Below are positions 22,225 through 29,912 of a stretch of DNA of 39,240 nt, one piece after another. The notes beneath the pieces were generated by a model. It saw only the letters and a list, made by a program, of their open reading frames with translations. It was not told the DNA's origin and searched no databases. A program made the position numbers and the translations under genes. The stretch's first letter is position 1, and every line of letters begins with the position of its first letter. The DNA comes from a virus: IMG/VR virus record IMGVR_UViG_3300025132_000101, positions 1-39,240 of that record; one strand, given 5' to 3'.

Positions 22225-24489
22225 ATGAGCAACACTAATCCACAGTTTCAGGAAATCCTCGATTCTGCAAAAGCCCGTCGTGGGGATACAAATACAGACA
22301 CAATGATTGTGGCGTCCCATCTGGCTCAGATGCGGACGTTCATTCTGCGTAGAGGGATTGAGTTTTACTGTGAGCAAGATTCATACGGCAAGCGTCGTGA
22401 TTTTCTGCAAAGAATCTACGACGAGAACATGCTTGAGATGAAGCTTGATAGCATCATCGATCATTTCTTATGTGACGGTCAAGGGCTGTTCTACTTCCGA
22501 CCCTCAGGTGAAGTTTATCAACTGCTTTATTTTCCTAAAGATAGATACCGGTGTTACCGCGATCAAAACAATGAAATTAACAACGTTGTATTGATCTACA
22601 GTTTTGCTGTCAAGGGGAAAGGGTTTGCTGGATCTGCTCCTTCTACATATGGTGCTGCGCCACAGAGAGGTGGTCGTAAAAAGTACATCAGACTATCCGT
22701 ATTCAAAGATCGCATTGAGCAAACAATATCTGATGAAAAGATTGAGTTTGACGATAAGGGCACAGGCTTCCCTTCGCAAGCAAAGCCCGGTTCTACAGAA
22801 ACTCTGACAAACAGTCTTGGCTTCATCCCTGCCGTTGAGATCTTCAACCATCTTGATTGTACTGGTGAGACGTCAGGCCGTGGTGAATTTGATTGGCTGA
22901 GCCATCAAATTATGTTCCACGACGAACTCGTTCGCAACGTCCGAAAGAACATGAAGTTCTTCGGAAACCCCACGTTGGTCTCCAGCCGACCGAAGCATGA
23001 CATTGTTGAGAGTGGAAATGACAGTGGTACAAGACCAACCATCTCTTCAGCTGCTGGCTTCAAGCCAATGCAGGCACCGGGGCAACCTTTCGGTGGTCCA
23101 TCACCTTTAGATGGTCAAATCAAAGTTCCCAGGGTTATTGCAAACCTTGAGCCAACTGACCGCGTCAGCTACATGACACCTGACGCTGTTAGTGGTGACC
23201 AGAACCTTTATGTCAAGCAGTACCGAAGCGAGATTCGTCTTGCACTGGGGGGTGTGGATGACATTGATATCAACACCGCTTCTACTGCGTATGAGATCAA
23301 ATCTCTGTATGGCCGTGTAGCTGCTACTGCAGAGAAGAAAGCTAAAGCCATGTTTGAATTCGGGCTTTGCAAAGTGTTGGCAATGATGATTCAACATGAA
23401 GAGTTCTTGTTTGAAGAGTCTTTTGCCCGTGCTATCGGCTTGCAGAAACCTGTCATTCCTTTGGAAGAAGAATTCAATGGTGATCAGGCTGCATATGAAT
23501 TGGCATTAGGCAATTACCAGCAATTGCAGGCAGCTTTTCTTCAGCAAAGAGACCAACAGTTCCGTGCTAAACTTGACATAGGAGACATACCCCCAGGAGT
23601 AGTTGGTCTAATTCCAGATGGAAGCACTAAAGTTTCTTGGCGATGGACTGGCGAAGTATTTGAAGATGACACTCAAGACATACTTAATAACAGTATTGTC
23701 GTTAGGAACCTTCAAGAACTAGGTGTTGATTCAATTGAGGCACTTAAGTACCTCTTCCCAGGAAAGACAGATGAAGAGAGAGCAGCAATGCTTTCTGGTT
23801 ATCCGTTCCGAATGGTTCAACAAACCCAACAATCTCTGCAATCATTTATTGGGTTGTTGGGACAACTATATCAGTTGCCTCATCCTCAAACACCAAATCT
23901 ACCGTTGGCATCAGATCCCAACCTAGATATTACAGGTTTCCTATACAGATCTCTAGAATTTTTACGTAAGGAGTTAAGTTACAGTGGAAGGTATCAACCA
24001 AGCAGTAGCGACAAGCGCCCCAGCAAGCTCAACGACGCCGACAGGCTCCGCTCCGAGCGCGGTCAGCCCGTCCGCGATGAACGCAGGATTAAGTTACCAG
24101 GCGTCACCGACGACGGCTCAAGCACCAGCAGCTCCGGCACCGATTTACCAACAGCAGGCGGCCCCGGCAGCGACGGGGAATCCATGGCAGGAAGCCTTCC
24201 AGGCTTTGAGCGCAAGTCTGAATACGCCCAGCCAATCCCAAGCCCAGGTTCCGTACTCGGCATATCAAACACCGACGAACCAAGTCAGCTACCAAGCACC
24301 ATTGGGTTCAGTTCTGCAACAGCCGCAAGCCCAGTATTCGGCAGCCCAGACGTTCAGTCCCCAAGCTTCAACCCAGGAGTATTCGGCGCAGGTGGCGGAC
24401 CAGGCCCAATTGGCGGCATTGGCCCAGGCCCAATACCTCAACAGCCAGTCCCAGTACAGCCAGCCCCTCGCCGCAGAAAGCGCAAGTGA
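22225..24489 (+). CDS. Portal protein with long overprinted C-terminal tail
   Basis: 754 residues. Portals form the dodecameric ring at the head vertex through which DNA passes. The first 585 residues are consistent with a portal: N-terminal helical region (IILRRGIEFYCEQDSYG-like), wing strands around DRYRCYRDQNNEINNVVLIY, and the segment YRSEIRLALGGVDDIDINT followed by a long stem-type helix (LYGRVAATAEKKAKAMFEF). Residues from about 587 on are Ser/Pro/Gly-rich and disordered, ending in PAPRRRKRK. That tail is encoded over the same DNA as the start of the next gene in another frame. Assignment rests on position after TerL plus overall pattern. Confidence 0.8.
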   Translation: MSNTNPQFQEILDSAKARRGDTNTDTMIVASHLAQMRTFILRRGIEFYCEQDSYGKRRDFLQRIYDENMLEMKLDSIIDHFLCDGQGLFYFRPSGEVYQLLYFPKDRYRCYRDQNNEINNVVLIYSFAVKGKGFAGSAPSTYGAAPQRGGRKKYIRLSVFKDRIEQTISDEKIEFDDKGTGFPSQAKPGSTETLTNSLGFIPAVEIFNHLDCTGETSGRGEFDWLSHQIMFHDELVRNVRKNMKFFGNPTLVSSRPKHDIVESGNDSGTRPTISSAAGFKPMQAPGQPFGGPSPLDGQIKVPRVIANLEPTDRVSYMTPDAVSGDQNLYVKQYRSEIRLALGGVDDIDINTASTAYEIKSLYGRVAATAEKKAKAMFEFGLCKVLAMMIQHEEFLFEESFARAIGLQKPVIPLEEEFNGDQAAYELALGNYQQLQAAFLQQRDQQFRAKLDIGDIPPGVVGLIPDGSTKVSWRWTGEVFEDDTQDILNNSIVVRNLQELGVDSIEALKYLFPGKTDEERAAMLSGYPFRMVQQTQQSLQSFIGLLGQLYQLPHPQTPNLPLASDPNLDITGFLYRSLEFLRKELSYSGRYQPSSSDKRPSKLNDADRLRSERGQPVRDERRIKLPGVTDDGSSTSSSGTDLPTAGGPGSDGESMAGSLPGFERKSEYAQPIPSPGSVLGISNTDEPSQLPSTIGFSSATAASPVFGSPDVQSPSFNPGVFGAGGGPGPIGGIGPGPIPQQPVPVQPAPRRRKRK

Positions 24490-25027
24490 CGGCTATCTGA
24501 GTCAGATCTCCGACACTAGCCTTGAAGTTCTTGAGCACTTCGGTGCTGAAGCCCCTGCTCTGCTTAACGAGTATGCATGTGCTGTTGAAGATGCTCTGAT
24601 CGAACAGGTCAAAACCGGCCAGGCCATGAACTTGATGCTGAATGCTGCTGGTGAAGAGCGTGCAGCCATGAACATCATGCTGACCGATCCCGACATTTTG
24701 GCTGACTACGTCAACGACTTCTTTGGTGCTAATGGTCCTTACCCAACTGAGACTGAAGATGAAGCTATTGCTTCTAATGCTGCTGCTGCCCGTGCTCAGT
24801 TCGAAGCTGAAATCGCCGCTCAAGAACAGCGTCAAGTTCCTCAAGCTTTCCAGCGTCCGCAGATGAATATGCCGACCCCCGGCGAACAACCTGCTGGTAA
24901 CGATGCTCGTAACTTCTGGAACGGCTTCAGCGAGATGATGGATAACTCTCCCGAGAACGCTTGGAAGTATCTCTCCCAAGCTCCTGGTGCTGCTTTCCAG
25001 ACCAAAGCTCTGATCCAAGATATGTGA
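23984..25027 (+). CDS. Scaffold-like protein overlapping the portal gene
   Basis: 347 residues from GTG 23984, in the +1 frame relative to the portal gene and sharing 506 bases with it. An AAGGAG lies 10 bases before the GTG, so the internal start is credible. Residues 1-168 are Ala/Pro/Ser/Gln-rich and disordered; residues 169-347 are acidic and helical (SLEVLEHFGAEAPALLNEY; LNEYACAVEDALIEQVKTG), typical of scaffolding or core proteins made just before the major capsid protein. The second half uses codons like the neighbouring genes; the overlapped half is GC-rich and atypical. A hairpin (25042-25063) follows the stop. No protease motif is seen. Confidence 0.75.
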   Translation: MEGINQAVATSAPASSTTPTGSAPSAVSPSAMNAGLSYQASPTTAQAPAAPAPIYQQQAAPAATGNPWQEAFQALSASLNTPSQSQAQVPYSAYQTPTNQVSYQAPLGSVLQQPQAQYSAAQTFSPQASTQEYSAQVADQAQLAALAQAQYLNSQSQYSQPLAAESASDGYLSQISDTSLEVLEHFGAEAPALLNEYACAVEDALIEQVKTGQAMNLMLNAAGEERAAMNIMLTDPDILADYVNDFFGANGPYPTETEDEAIASNAAAARAQFEAEIAAQEQRQVPQAFQRPQMNMPTPGEQPAGNDARNFWNGFSEMMDNSPENAWKYLSQAPGAAFQTKALIQDM

Positions 25028-25041
25028 TCTAGGTGAAGACT

Positions 25042-25063
25042 AGGGGGTGTATCTACATCCCCT
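25042..25063 (+). terminator. Hairpin after scaffold-like gene
   Basis: 10-pair stem (one G-U) with a minimal loop: AGGGGGTGTA at 25042-25051 and TACATCCCCT at 25054-25063. There is no T tract, so it may slow transcription or process the RNA rather than end it. Its 3' end merges into the next promoter-like element. Confidence 0.5.
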
Positions 25064-25075
25064 ACAATATAAATA
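25062..25075 (+). promoter_or_regulatory. CTACAAT and TATAAATA promoter candidate
   Basis: CTACAAT (25062-25068) overlaps TATAAATA (25068-25075), 25 bases before the ATG at 25094. The first matches the recurrent TA(C/G)AAT element of the window; the second equals the T4-type late promoter core but no gp55-like sigma is seen here. Confidence 0.5.
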
Positions 25076-25093
25076 ACGCACAGTAGTTGAAAC

Positions 25094-25546
25094 ATGAACT
25101 CATTACGTCCTGGTGGTCCTTCTCGTCACGAGATGAGTGACAACGAAATGATGCGCGGCTATGGCGCAATGATGCCTGGCGGCCAAGGTCTTAGCAACCG
25201 TAACGACATGGGCCTCGCTGCCAAAGTTGAATCTGAGCATCAGATGGTTCAGCAGGCAAACTACAAGATGCAGCAAGCTCGGCAGAATATGCGTGACGCA
25301 CTGCCTGGTCAGCAAGTAGCTCAGCAAGATGCCATGCGTGAGATGACACTGGGTGAAAGCGATAAGCAGAACAAACTGCAGACCGGACTTAATGCTTTGA
25401 TGGCAAACATCATTGAAAACGCTACTCCCTCTGGTGGCAAATACTTGACTGAGCTACATGCAACCACTGCTGATCCGGTCGCTGGGCCTGAGTTCCAATC
25501 TCGTCTGCGCAAAGGACAAGCTCTGGGTGTACCTCAAGGCTATTGA
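25094..25546 (+). CDS. Hypothetical head-region protein
   Basis: 150 residues beginning MNSLRPGGPSRHEMSDNEM. Met- and Gln-rich helical centre (QMVQQANYKMQQARQNMRD), then a short globular-looking part (ALMANIIENATPSGGKYLTE) and a tail with QSRLRKGQALGVPQ. No family recognised. It sits between the scaffold-like gene and the sigma factor and has its own promoter-like element. A minor head or core protein is likely from context. Confidence 0.75.
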   Translation: MNSLRPGGPSRHEMSDNEMMRGYGAMMPGGQGLSNRNDMGLAAKVESEHQMVQQANYKMQQARQNMRDALPGQQVAQQDAMREMTLGESDKQNKLQTGLNALMANIIENATPSGGKYLTELHATTADPVAGPEFQSRLRKGQALGVPQGY

Positions 25547-25559
25547 TAAATAAGAATTT

Positions 25560-25576
25560 ACTACAATAGTTGTAGT
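25560..25576 (+). promoter_or_regulatory. CTACAAT promoter candidate in a perfect dyad
   Basis: ACTACAA TAG TTGTAGT is an exact inverted repeat that includes CTACAAT (25561-25567), 23 bases before the GTG at 25591. It may be both a -10 and an operator. Confidence 0.5.
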
Positions 25577-25590
25577 GAATATATAAAGCC

Positions 25591-25896
25591 GTGGGTTGCT
25601 CTTGCGAAAGATTTGCTGGTGATGAAATAGAAATAACACCTGAAGTGTTTCAGGCGATATGGAAGCACCTAAAATCTGATGGAGTAGAGGATCAAGCTGC
25701 CAATCACTTGGCTGCCGAGATGGCTCATCACGGCGAAGACTTTGATAGTTCTATTGAGCTGTATGAAGAATATTTAGCTAATTACAAATCTAAAGGATTT
25801 AATGAGCATGCCGCTCAAGCAATGGCAGTAGAAAGCATGGAAGGTAGAGAAGAACCTCCCGCAACAAGTGTTAGATTTGCGATGCTAAGAGGCTAG
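25591..25896 (+). CDS. Small hypothetical protein
   Basis: 101 residues from GTG 25591, beginning MGCSCERFAGDEIEITPEV. The N-terminal CSC is notable; the rest is acidic and helical in repeats of about 30 residues with aromatic and Ala residues (AANHLAAEMAHHGEDFDSS; AAQAMAVESMEG). The start has no good Shine-Dalgarno and no ATG fits near it. Located just before the sigma factor gene. Possibly a two-helix repeat fold; the function is unknown. Confidence 0.7.
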   Translation: MGCSCERFAGDEIEITPEVFQAIWKHLKSDGVEDQAANHLAAEMAHHGEDFDSSIELYEEYLANYKSKGFNEHAAQAMAVESMEGREEPPATSVRFAMLRG

Positions 25897-25916
25897 ACAA
25901 AATATTATTTAGGGTA

Positions 25917-25922
25917 TAGAAT
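25917..25922 (+). promoter_or_regulatory. TAGAAT -10 candidate for sigma gene
   Basis: TAGAAT within GGTATAGAATTAAATATAC, 21 bases before the ATG of the sigma gene. Confidence 0.4.
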
Positions 25923-25943
25923 TAAATATACACAAAAACATAT

Positions 25944-26882
25944 ATGCCTCAGCAAAAAATAACTAGTGATCCTGTGAGAGCTTATCTTAAGGACATTGGC
26001 CGAATACCTCTCCTTGCGCATGACGAAGAGATTCTTCTTGGTCGAAAAGTTCAGCGTATGATTGAACTCAACGAAATGAAAAAAGAGCTTGACCTAGATA
26101 ATGCACAACTTGCCGAATCACTTGATGTGCCTGTTCGTCAAGTACTGCGTGAACTTCGTGATGGTAGACGTGCAAAGGACAAGATGGTTACTGCTAATCT
26201 TCGCCTAGTTGTCAGCGTTGCAAAAAAATACACCAAAAGAAATATGGAGCTATTAGATATCATTCAAGAAGGAACTATTGGACTTATCCGTGGCGTTGAA
26301 AAGTTTGATCCTGGTCGTGGCTACAAGTTTTCTACCTACGCCTACTGGTGGATTCGCCAGGGGATCACTCGTGCTATCGCGGAGAAGAGTAGAGCCATAC
26401 GCTTACCGATCCATGTTACTGAAAACCTCAACAAACTTAAGAAAGCCCAGCGTGAATTAAGTCAGCTTAACGGACATCTGCCTACTGTTGAAGAGCTTGC
26501 CGAAGAACTGAACATCACTCAGGATGATGTAAAAGATCTTATGTGCAAAGCACGTCAGCCAACCTCACTTGAAATTAAGATTGGTGAAAACCATGACACT
26601 GCTCTGGTCGACATGCTGGAAGACGCAGATCAAACACCTGAGGTTAACTTAGAAGCAGCTTGTATCAAGGAAGATATTCGTAATGAGATCAGTATGCTGC
26701 CCCGTCTACAAGCTGAAGTAATTAGCATGCGCTATGGGATTGGTGATGACACACTTGAGCCGCTTTCTATGACAGCCATTGGCCAGGTACTAAACATGAG
26801 CCGCGATCGTGTCCGCACTTTAGAGCATAAAGCACTCCGCACTCTTCGGGAGAATGGAAGTCAGGTTGCAGAATATCTGTAA
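25944..26882 (+). CDS. Sigma-70 family factor, group 2 type
   Basis: 312 residues. Region 1.2 (DPVRAYLKDIGRIPLL, residues 9-24), then a non-conserved helical insert with an HTH-like segment (AQLAESLDVPVRQVLRE), region 2 (about 80-155: NLRLVVSVAKKYTKRN, DIIQEGTIGLIRGVEKFD, YKFSTYAYWWIRQGITRA), region 3 (about 160-235) and region 4 (about 245-305: AEVISMRYGIGDD and the -35 helix SRDRVRTLEHKALRTL). No region 1.1, as in group 2 factors. The sequence style is that of cyanobacterial group 2 sigma factors, so it was probably captured from a host. It should redirect host RNA polymerase. Its place among capsid genes suggests a late-gene role, which is inference. Confidence 0.93.
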   Translation: MPQQKITSDPVRAYLKDIGRIPLLAHDEEILLGRKVQRMIELNEMKKELDLDNAQLAESLDVPVRQVLRELRDGRRAKDKMVTANLRLVVSVAKKYTKRNMELLDIIQEGTIGLIRGVEKFDPGRGYKFSTYAYWWIRQGITRAIAEKSRAIRLPIHVTENLNKLKKAQRELSQLNGHLPTVEELAEELNITQDDVKDLMCKARQPTSLEIKIGENHDTALVDMLEDADQTPEVNLEAACIKEDIRNEISMLPRLQAEVISMRYGIGDDTLEPLSMTAIGQVLNMSRDRVRTLEHKALRTLRENGSQVAEYL

Positions 26883-26884
26883 AA

Positions 26885-26892
26885 TATAAATA
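26885..26892 (+). promoter_or_regulatory. TATAAATA element
   Basis: TATAAATA directly after the sigma gene stop, 20 bases before the next ATG; TAAAAT (26880-26885) overlaps it. T4-like late core or an ordinary -10. Confidence 0.35.
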
Positions 26893-26912
26893 CCACTTAG
26901 GTATGGGTTGAT

Positions 26913-27608
26913 ATGACACGGGATGTAACTAATGCTGTTCAACGCATACGCAACACTTATGGTGGTAGTGATAATACTAACCCTCGCAACTTATCTGCAA
27001 ACAAGTCGATTAATTATGCGAGCGGTAACACCTTTATCAATGCCAACTCACTTCGCGTTACTGTTGCACCATCTAGCTTTACTCTCACTGGAGAAGTGGG
27101 GCTATTTGGTGTAGAAAATGATTTTATCAAAATAGATTTAAATATACTGAATACCGGAGGAGGCGGTGCAAGCATTCCTGACAATGATGGGTACTCTTCT
27201 GCATCATTTATTCAAGAACCTGAAACCAGTGATTACGCTGATGCAGCAGTAGATTACACATTAGATACAACAGTTGTAAATAGCTATAATGCTGCTGCCC
27301 TATCAAATACTCTTGCTAATTACTACTTACCCACTGTAGACATTAAACTGATCAATAATGGCACAGGAAATATTTATATGGACAGTCATGTAGATGTAAG
27401 TCTATATACAGAAGACCGCCGCCCTCTAGCATTTGATAACGCTTTTGTGTCAGCGCAAGGATGTTTCTTTATTGGAATCCACGCAAGAAAATCACGACGT
27501 CTGCCTTACAACGTAAGCGTGACGCTTGGTGAAAGATATGTTTCTCTGCTTGACTTAAACGCAAATGAAAGAGACAAAGTCCTTACTACGTTAGGAGGCA
27601 GTTACTGA
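26913..27608 (+). CDS. Hypothetical virion protein
   Basis: 231 residues starting MTRDVTNAVQRIRNTYGGS. After an Asn/Ser-rich opening it is beta-rich (SLRVTVAPSSFTLTGEVGL; KIDLNILNTGGGGASIPD) with an acidic middle (EPETSDYADAAVDYTLD). The C-terminal segment PYNVSVTLGERYVSLLDLN could form a beta sandwich edge. No domain recognised. It precedes the capsid gene with only minus-strand genes between and probably encodes a head protein. Its 3' end overlaps the convergent Ig-like gene by 18 bases. Confidence 0.75.
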   Translation: MTRDVTNAVQRIRNTYGGSDNTNPRNLSANKSINYASGNTFINANSLRVTVAPSSFTLTGEVGLFGVENDFIKIDLNILNTGGGGASIPDNDGYSSASFIQEPETSDYADAAVDYTLDTTVVNSYNAAALSNTLANYYLPTVDIKLINNGTGNIYMDSHVDVSLYTEDRRPLAFDNAFVSAQGCFFIGIHARKSRRLPYNVSVTLGERYVSLLDLNANERDKVLTTLGGSY

Positions 27609-28247
27609 CAGAGTCTCAGCTACAGGAGCATCTGTTGCAGATTCAGAGGTGATGTTACAAGTAACGTTGTACGTTCCGGCTTGATTAAACACGATGTTGA
27701 CCGTTGCTAAATCTTCATCAGTCACGCTTGCAGAGTTAGTCGTGACCCAGTTGTAAACAATATCCTTGGCATTGCCAGTAATAGAAACCGAATAAGACTC
27801 ATTATTGCCTACTTCAGCGGTTACATCTCCGGTTATGGTTACTGTACCAATAGTTATATTTGGCAAATCCGCGAGTGTACGCTTCAGAGTGGAGCCCCCG
27901 GCGATTCTAGAAAATTGATACTCCTGCAACAATGTAGTCCCTTTTGTTCCAAAAACCCCGATACGCTCGACACCACGATGAATGGGGAACTTAAATGTTT
28001 GAGTTACGTCATCCCAAATAATTTCTAGATGTGTTTTAACAGTCGTTGGAATTACAATACGTATATTACCTCCAGCACGTGTGACTTCAAAGATTGTCAC
28101 AGTTTCATATTGAACAGTACCCTTCTTGTTCCACCAACGTGGAAACATATGATATCCAGGCCCTTTAGTAGACTGAACCAAAGCAAGGTCACTACCTGTT
28201 TGGCCAGATACATCTTTATAGCCTTTGAGGGTAAGTCTGTCAGCCAT
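27591..28247 (-). CDS. Protein with Ig-like C-terminal domain
   Basis: 218 residues on the minus strand inside the plus-strand head block. Residues 1-125 are beta-rich and end in the segment EYQFSRIAGGSTLKRTLADL. Residues 130-218 look like one immunoglobulin-like (PKD/Big type) fold: ITIGTVTITGDVTAEVGNN, YSVSITGNAKDIVYNWVTT, AGTYNVTCNITSESA. Such domains decorate phage capsids and tails and help binding to carbohydrates or surfaces. It overlaps the 3' end of the previous gene by 18 bases. A CTACAAT lies upstream within the HNH gene end. It could be a decoration or host-binding protein; the family is inferred from pattern. Confidence 0.7.
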   Translation of the reverse strand: MADRLTLKGYKDVSGQTGSDLALVQSTKGPGYHMFPRWWNKKGTVQYETVTIFEVTRAGGNIRIVIPTTVKTHLEIIWDDVTQTFKFPIHRGVERIGVFGTKGTTLLQEYQFSRIAGGSTLKRTLADLPNITIGTVTITGDVTAEVGNNESYSVSITGNAKDIVYNWVTTNSASVTDEDLATVNIVFNQAGTYNVTCNITSESATDAPVAETLSVTAS

Positions 28248-28274
28248 GGGAGTTATTTAAACGAAGCAATATTT

Positions 28275-28637
28275 CTATTGTAGATGATTTCTAGTAGACC
28301 ACTTAAGATTAGTTACAGTGCAGTTCGCCCGATTACCATCGATATGCGTAACGCCACTACATCCTTTTTTACGACCATAAGGAGTAGGTGCAGTGGGCAA
28401 AAACGCCAAGGCAACGAGCTTATGAATATAGACTGAGATTATAGATTTACGTCCTATACGCTGAGTTAAGTTCACAGATAAATAGCCGCGTTTACTTACT
28501 TTAGGTTTAAGGACACGTTCAACTACACCCTTAGTGGATTTTATTGATCCCGCTTTGTTTACATAGTATTCGATGCAGCACTCAAAGCCTGGGAGGGAAT
28601 GTATAGGTACCCATTCATTGCTATCTATAAATTCCAT
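28275..28637 (-). CDS. Free-standing HNH homing endonuclease
   Basis: 120 residues. Residues 5-45 carry the NUMOD4 pattern (EWVPIHSLPGFECCIEYY, then NKAGSIKS), and residues 65-120 the HNH nuclease (YIHKLVALAFLP; THIDGNRANCTVTNLKWST) with the His, Asn and Asn/His landmarks. The domain pair is typical of phage homing endonucleases that cut intron-less alleles of neighbouring genes and spread by repair. It lies on the minus strand 109 bases before the capsid gene. The preferred target may be in the adjacent capsid region. Complete and apparently intact. Confidence 0.88.
   Translation of the reverse strand: MEFIDSNEWVPIHSLPGFECCIEYYVNKAGSIKSTKGVVERVLKPKVSKRGYLSVNLTQRIGRKSIISVYIHKLVALAFLPTAPTPYGRKKGCSGVTHIDGNRANCTVTNLKWSTRNHLQ
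28277..28283 (-). promoter_or_regulatory. CTACAAT promoter candidate, minus strand
   Basis: CTACAAT read on the minus strand, 29 bases before the ATG of the Ig-like gene, inside the 3' end of the HNH gene. It is the same motif as on the plus strand. Confidence 0.5.
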
Positions 28638-28746
28638 AACCCTAACATTTTGAGGTATATCTTATATATTATATTAAACACATATATAGTTAGTGTATGT
28701 GACAAATTCGTCGCAATAAACCTTTTAGTTTTGGAGTTATTATCCC

Positions 28747-29901
28747 ATGTGGATTGATAATGATTTTCCGAAACTTCTTGGTGCAGAACTTTACCGTCCG
28801 CACCCGGCATACATCATTGAGATGGCTGTGGAACCTGTGGTGGTACATGACTTCAGCAAGCAACCCGGTCAGACAGTTCAACTGGACCGCTATCGCTTCT
28901 GGGGTAAGCCTGGCACCAAGGAGTCTCGTGAGCGTACCGCCGACCAAACTCTTGGAACCGCTTCTGCCCGTAACATCGTTAAAGACAAAGTTTTGGTGAC
29001 TCTTCGTGAGTACACCGGACCTGCTGATACACGTGATTCTGCACAACCTTCTACCTTTAAGGTAGCCCGAGAGACCCTGATCACTGCTCAGCGTCTGCTT
29101 CTCGATACCGGCAACCTGAATGTTTTTCATCAGTCCATCGGTTCGCTAACCCTTCTGGACGACTATCGCCGCTGGCGTGATCGCGTTTTCGCCAACGAAC
29201 TCCTGAAAGCAGAAGCCAATGGCGCTGCTTCTAAGGATCAAGGTGGTTACTACCTGCCCGGCAGTAAGGTGAAAACTGCTGGTTCCGGTGGAACTCTGGG
29301 TGTTACTTACGCTACAGGTGCTTCTGCCAAGTTCGATGTCACCACCGACCTGCTTGAGGTGGTTAAGGACATGCGTAAGCGCAACGTCCCTACCTTCTCT
29401 GATGGTTACTACCGCTGCATCGTCGATCCGACAGCGATGATGCACCTGCGCCAAAACAGCGACTTCCGTGAGATTGCTCGTTACCCCGGTAGCGGCATGA
29501 TCAACCCGATGTCCCCTGCTGAAGCTCCTAACGCCAACTTCTACCAAGGCATGGGTCCTGCCTATGGCCAAGCTGGTTTCGTTGCTGGACAACCTGTTAT
29601 GCCTTCTGGCTTTCTCTTTGAAGGCGTCCGTTGGTTTGAGTCTACCAACCTGCCTGAGACCACTTACAACCTCGTGATTAACGATGCTGGGTCTAGCTCT
29701 GCTGCTGATTACACAGCTAGTCAGCTGATCTTCTTCGGTCCTCAAGCTGTAGGTGTGGGTATTGGTGGTAACAACGCTCAGATTTTGTTGAACAACAACG
29801 ATGACTTCAGTCGTTTCATCATCATGATCTGGTCATTGTTCGCCGGGTTTGAAGTTCTGAATAAGGACTTCATCACTGTTGGTTACTCTTTCGTATATTG
29901 A
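28747..29901 (+). CDS. Major capsid protein candidate
   Basis: 384 residues, cytoplasmic and beta-rich without membrane or signal segments, as expected for an HK97-fold capsid protein. Position (after portal and scaffold) and the strongly C-biased codon choice typical of highly expressed genes support this. N-terminal helix region VVVHDFSKQPGQTVQLDRY, a loop region with GTKESRERTADQT, and C-terminal strands (GVGIGGNNAQILLNNNDD; LNKDFITVGYSFVY). A GGAG lies 11 bases before the ATG. No separate protease gene was found, so a maturation protease may be absent or lie elsewhere. The call is by context and composition. Confidence 0.8.
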   Translation: MWIDNDFPKLLGAELYRPHPAYIIEMAVEPVVVHDFSKQPGQTVQLDRYRFWGKPGTKESRERTADQTLGTASARNIVKDKVLVTLREYTGPADTRDSAQPSTFKVARETLITAQRLLLDTGNLNVFHQSIGSLTLLDDYRRWRDRVFANELLKAEANGAASKDQGGYYLPGSKVKTAGSGGTLGVTYATGASAKFDVTTDLLEVVKDMRKRNVPTFSDGYYRCIVDPTAMMHLRQNSDFREIARYPGSGMINPMSPAEAPNANFYQGMGPAYGQAGFVAGQPVMPSGFLFEGVRWFESTNLPETTYNLVINDAGSSSAADYTASQLIFFGPQAVGVGIGGNNAQILLNNNDDFSRFIIMIWSLFAGFEVLNKDFITVGYSFVY

Positions 29902-29912
29902 GGTAATTAACA

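Noticed and set aside
24368-25018. 216-residue minus-strand open frame
   Set aside because: Shadow of the scaffold-like gene; composition is Ser/Leu/Val-rich reverse coding with no promoter or start signal.
25068-26892. T4-type late promoters at the two TATAAATA sites
   Set aside because: Only two exact copies were found and no gp55-like sigma is visible; listed only as low-confidence elements overlapping ordinary -10 forms.
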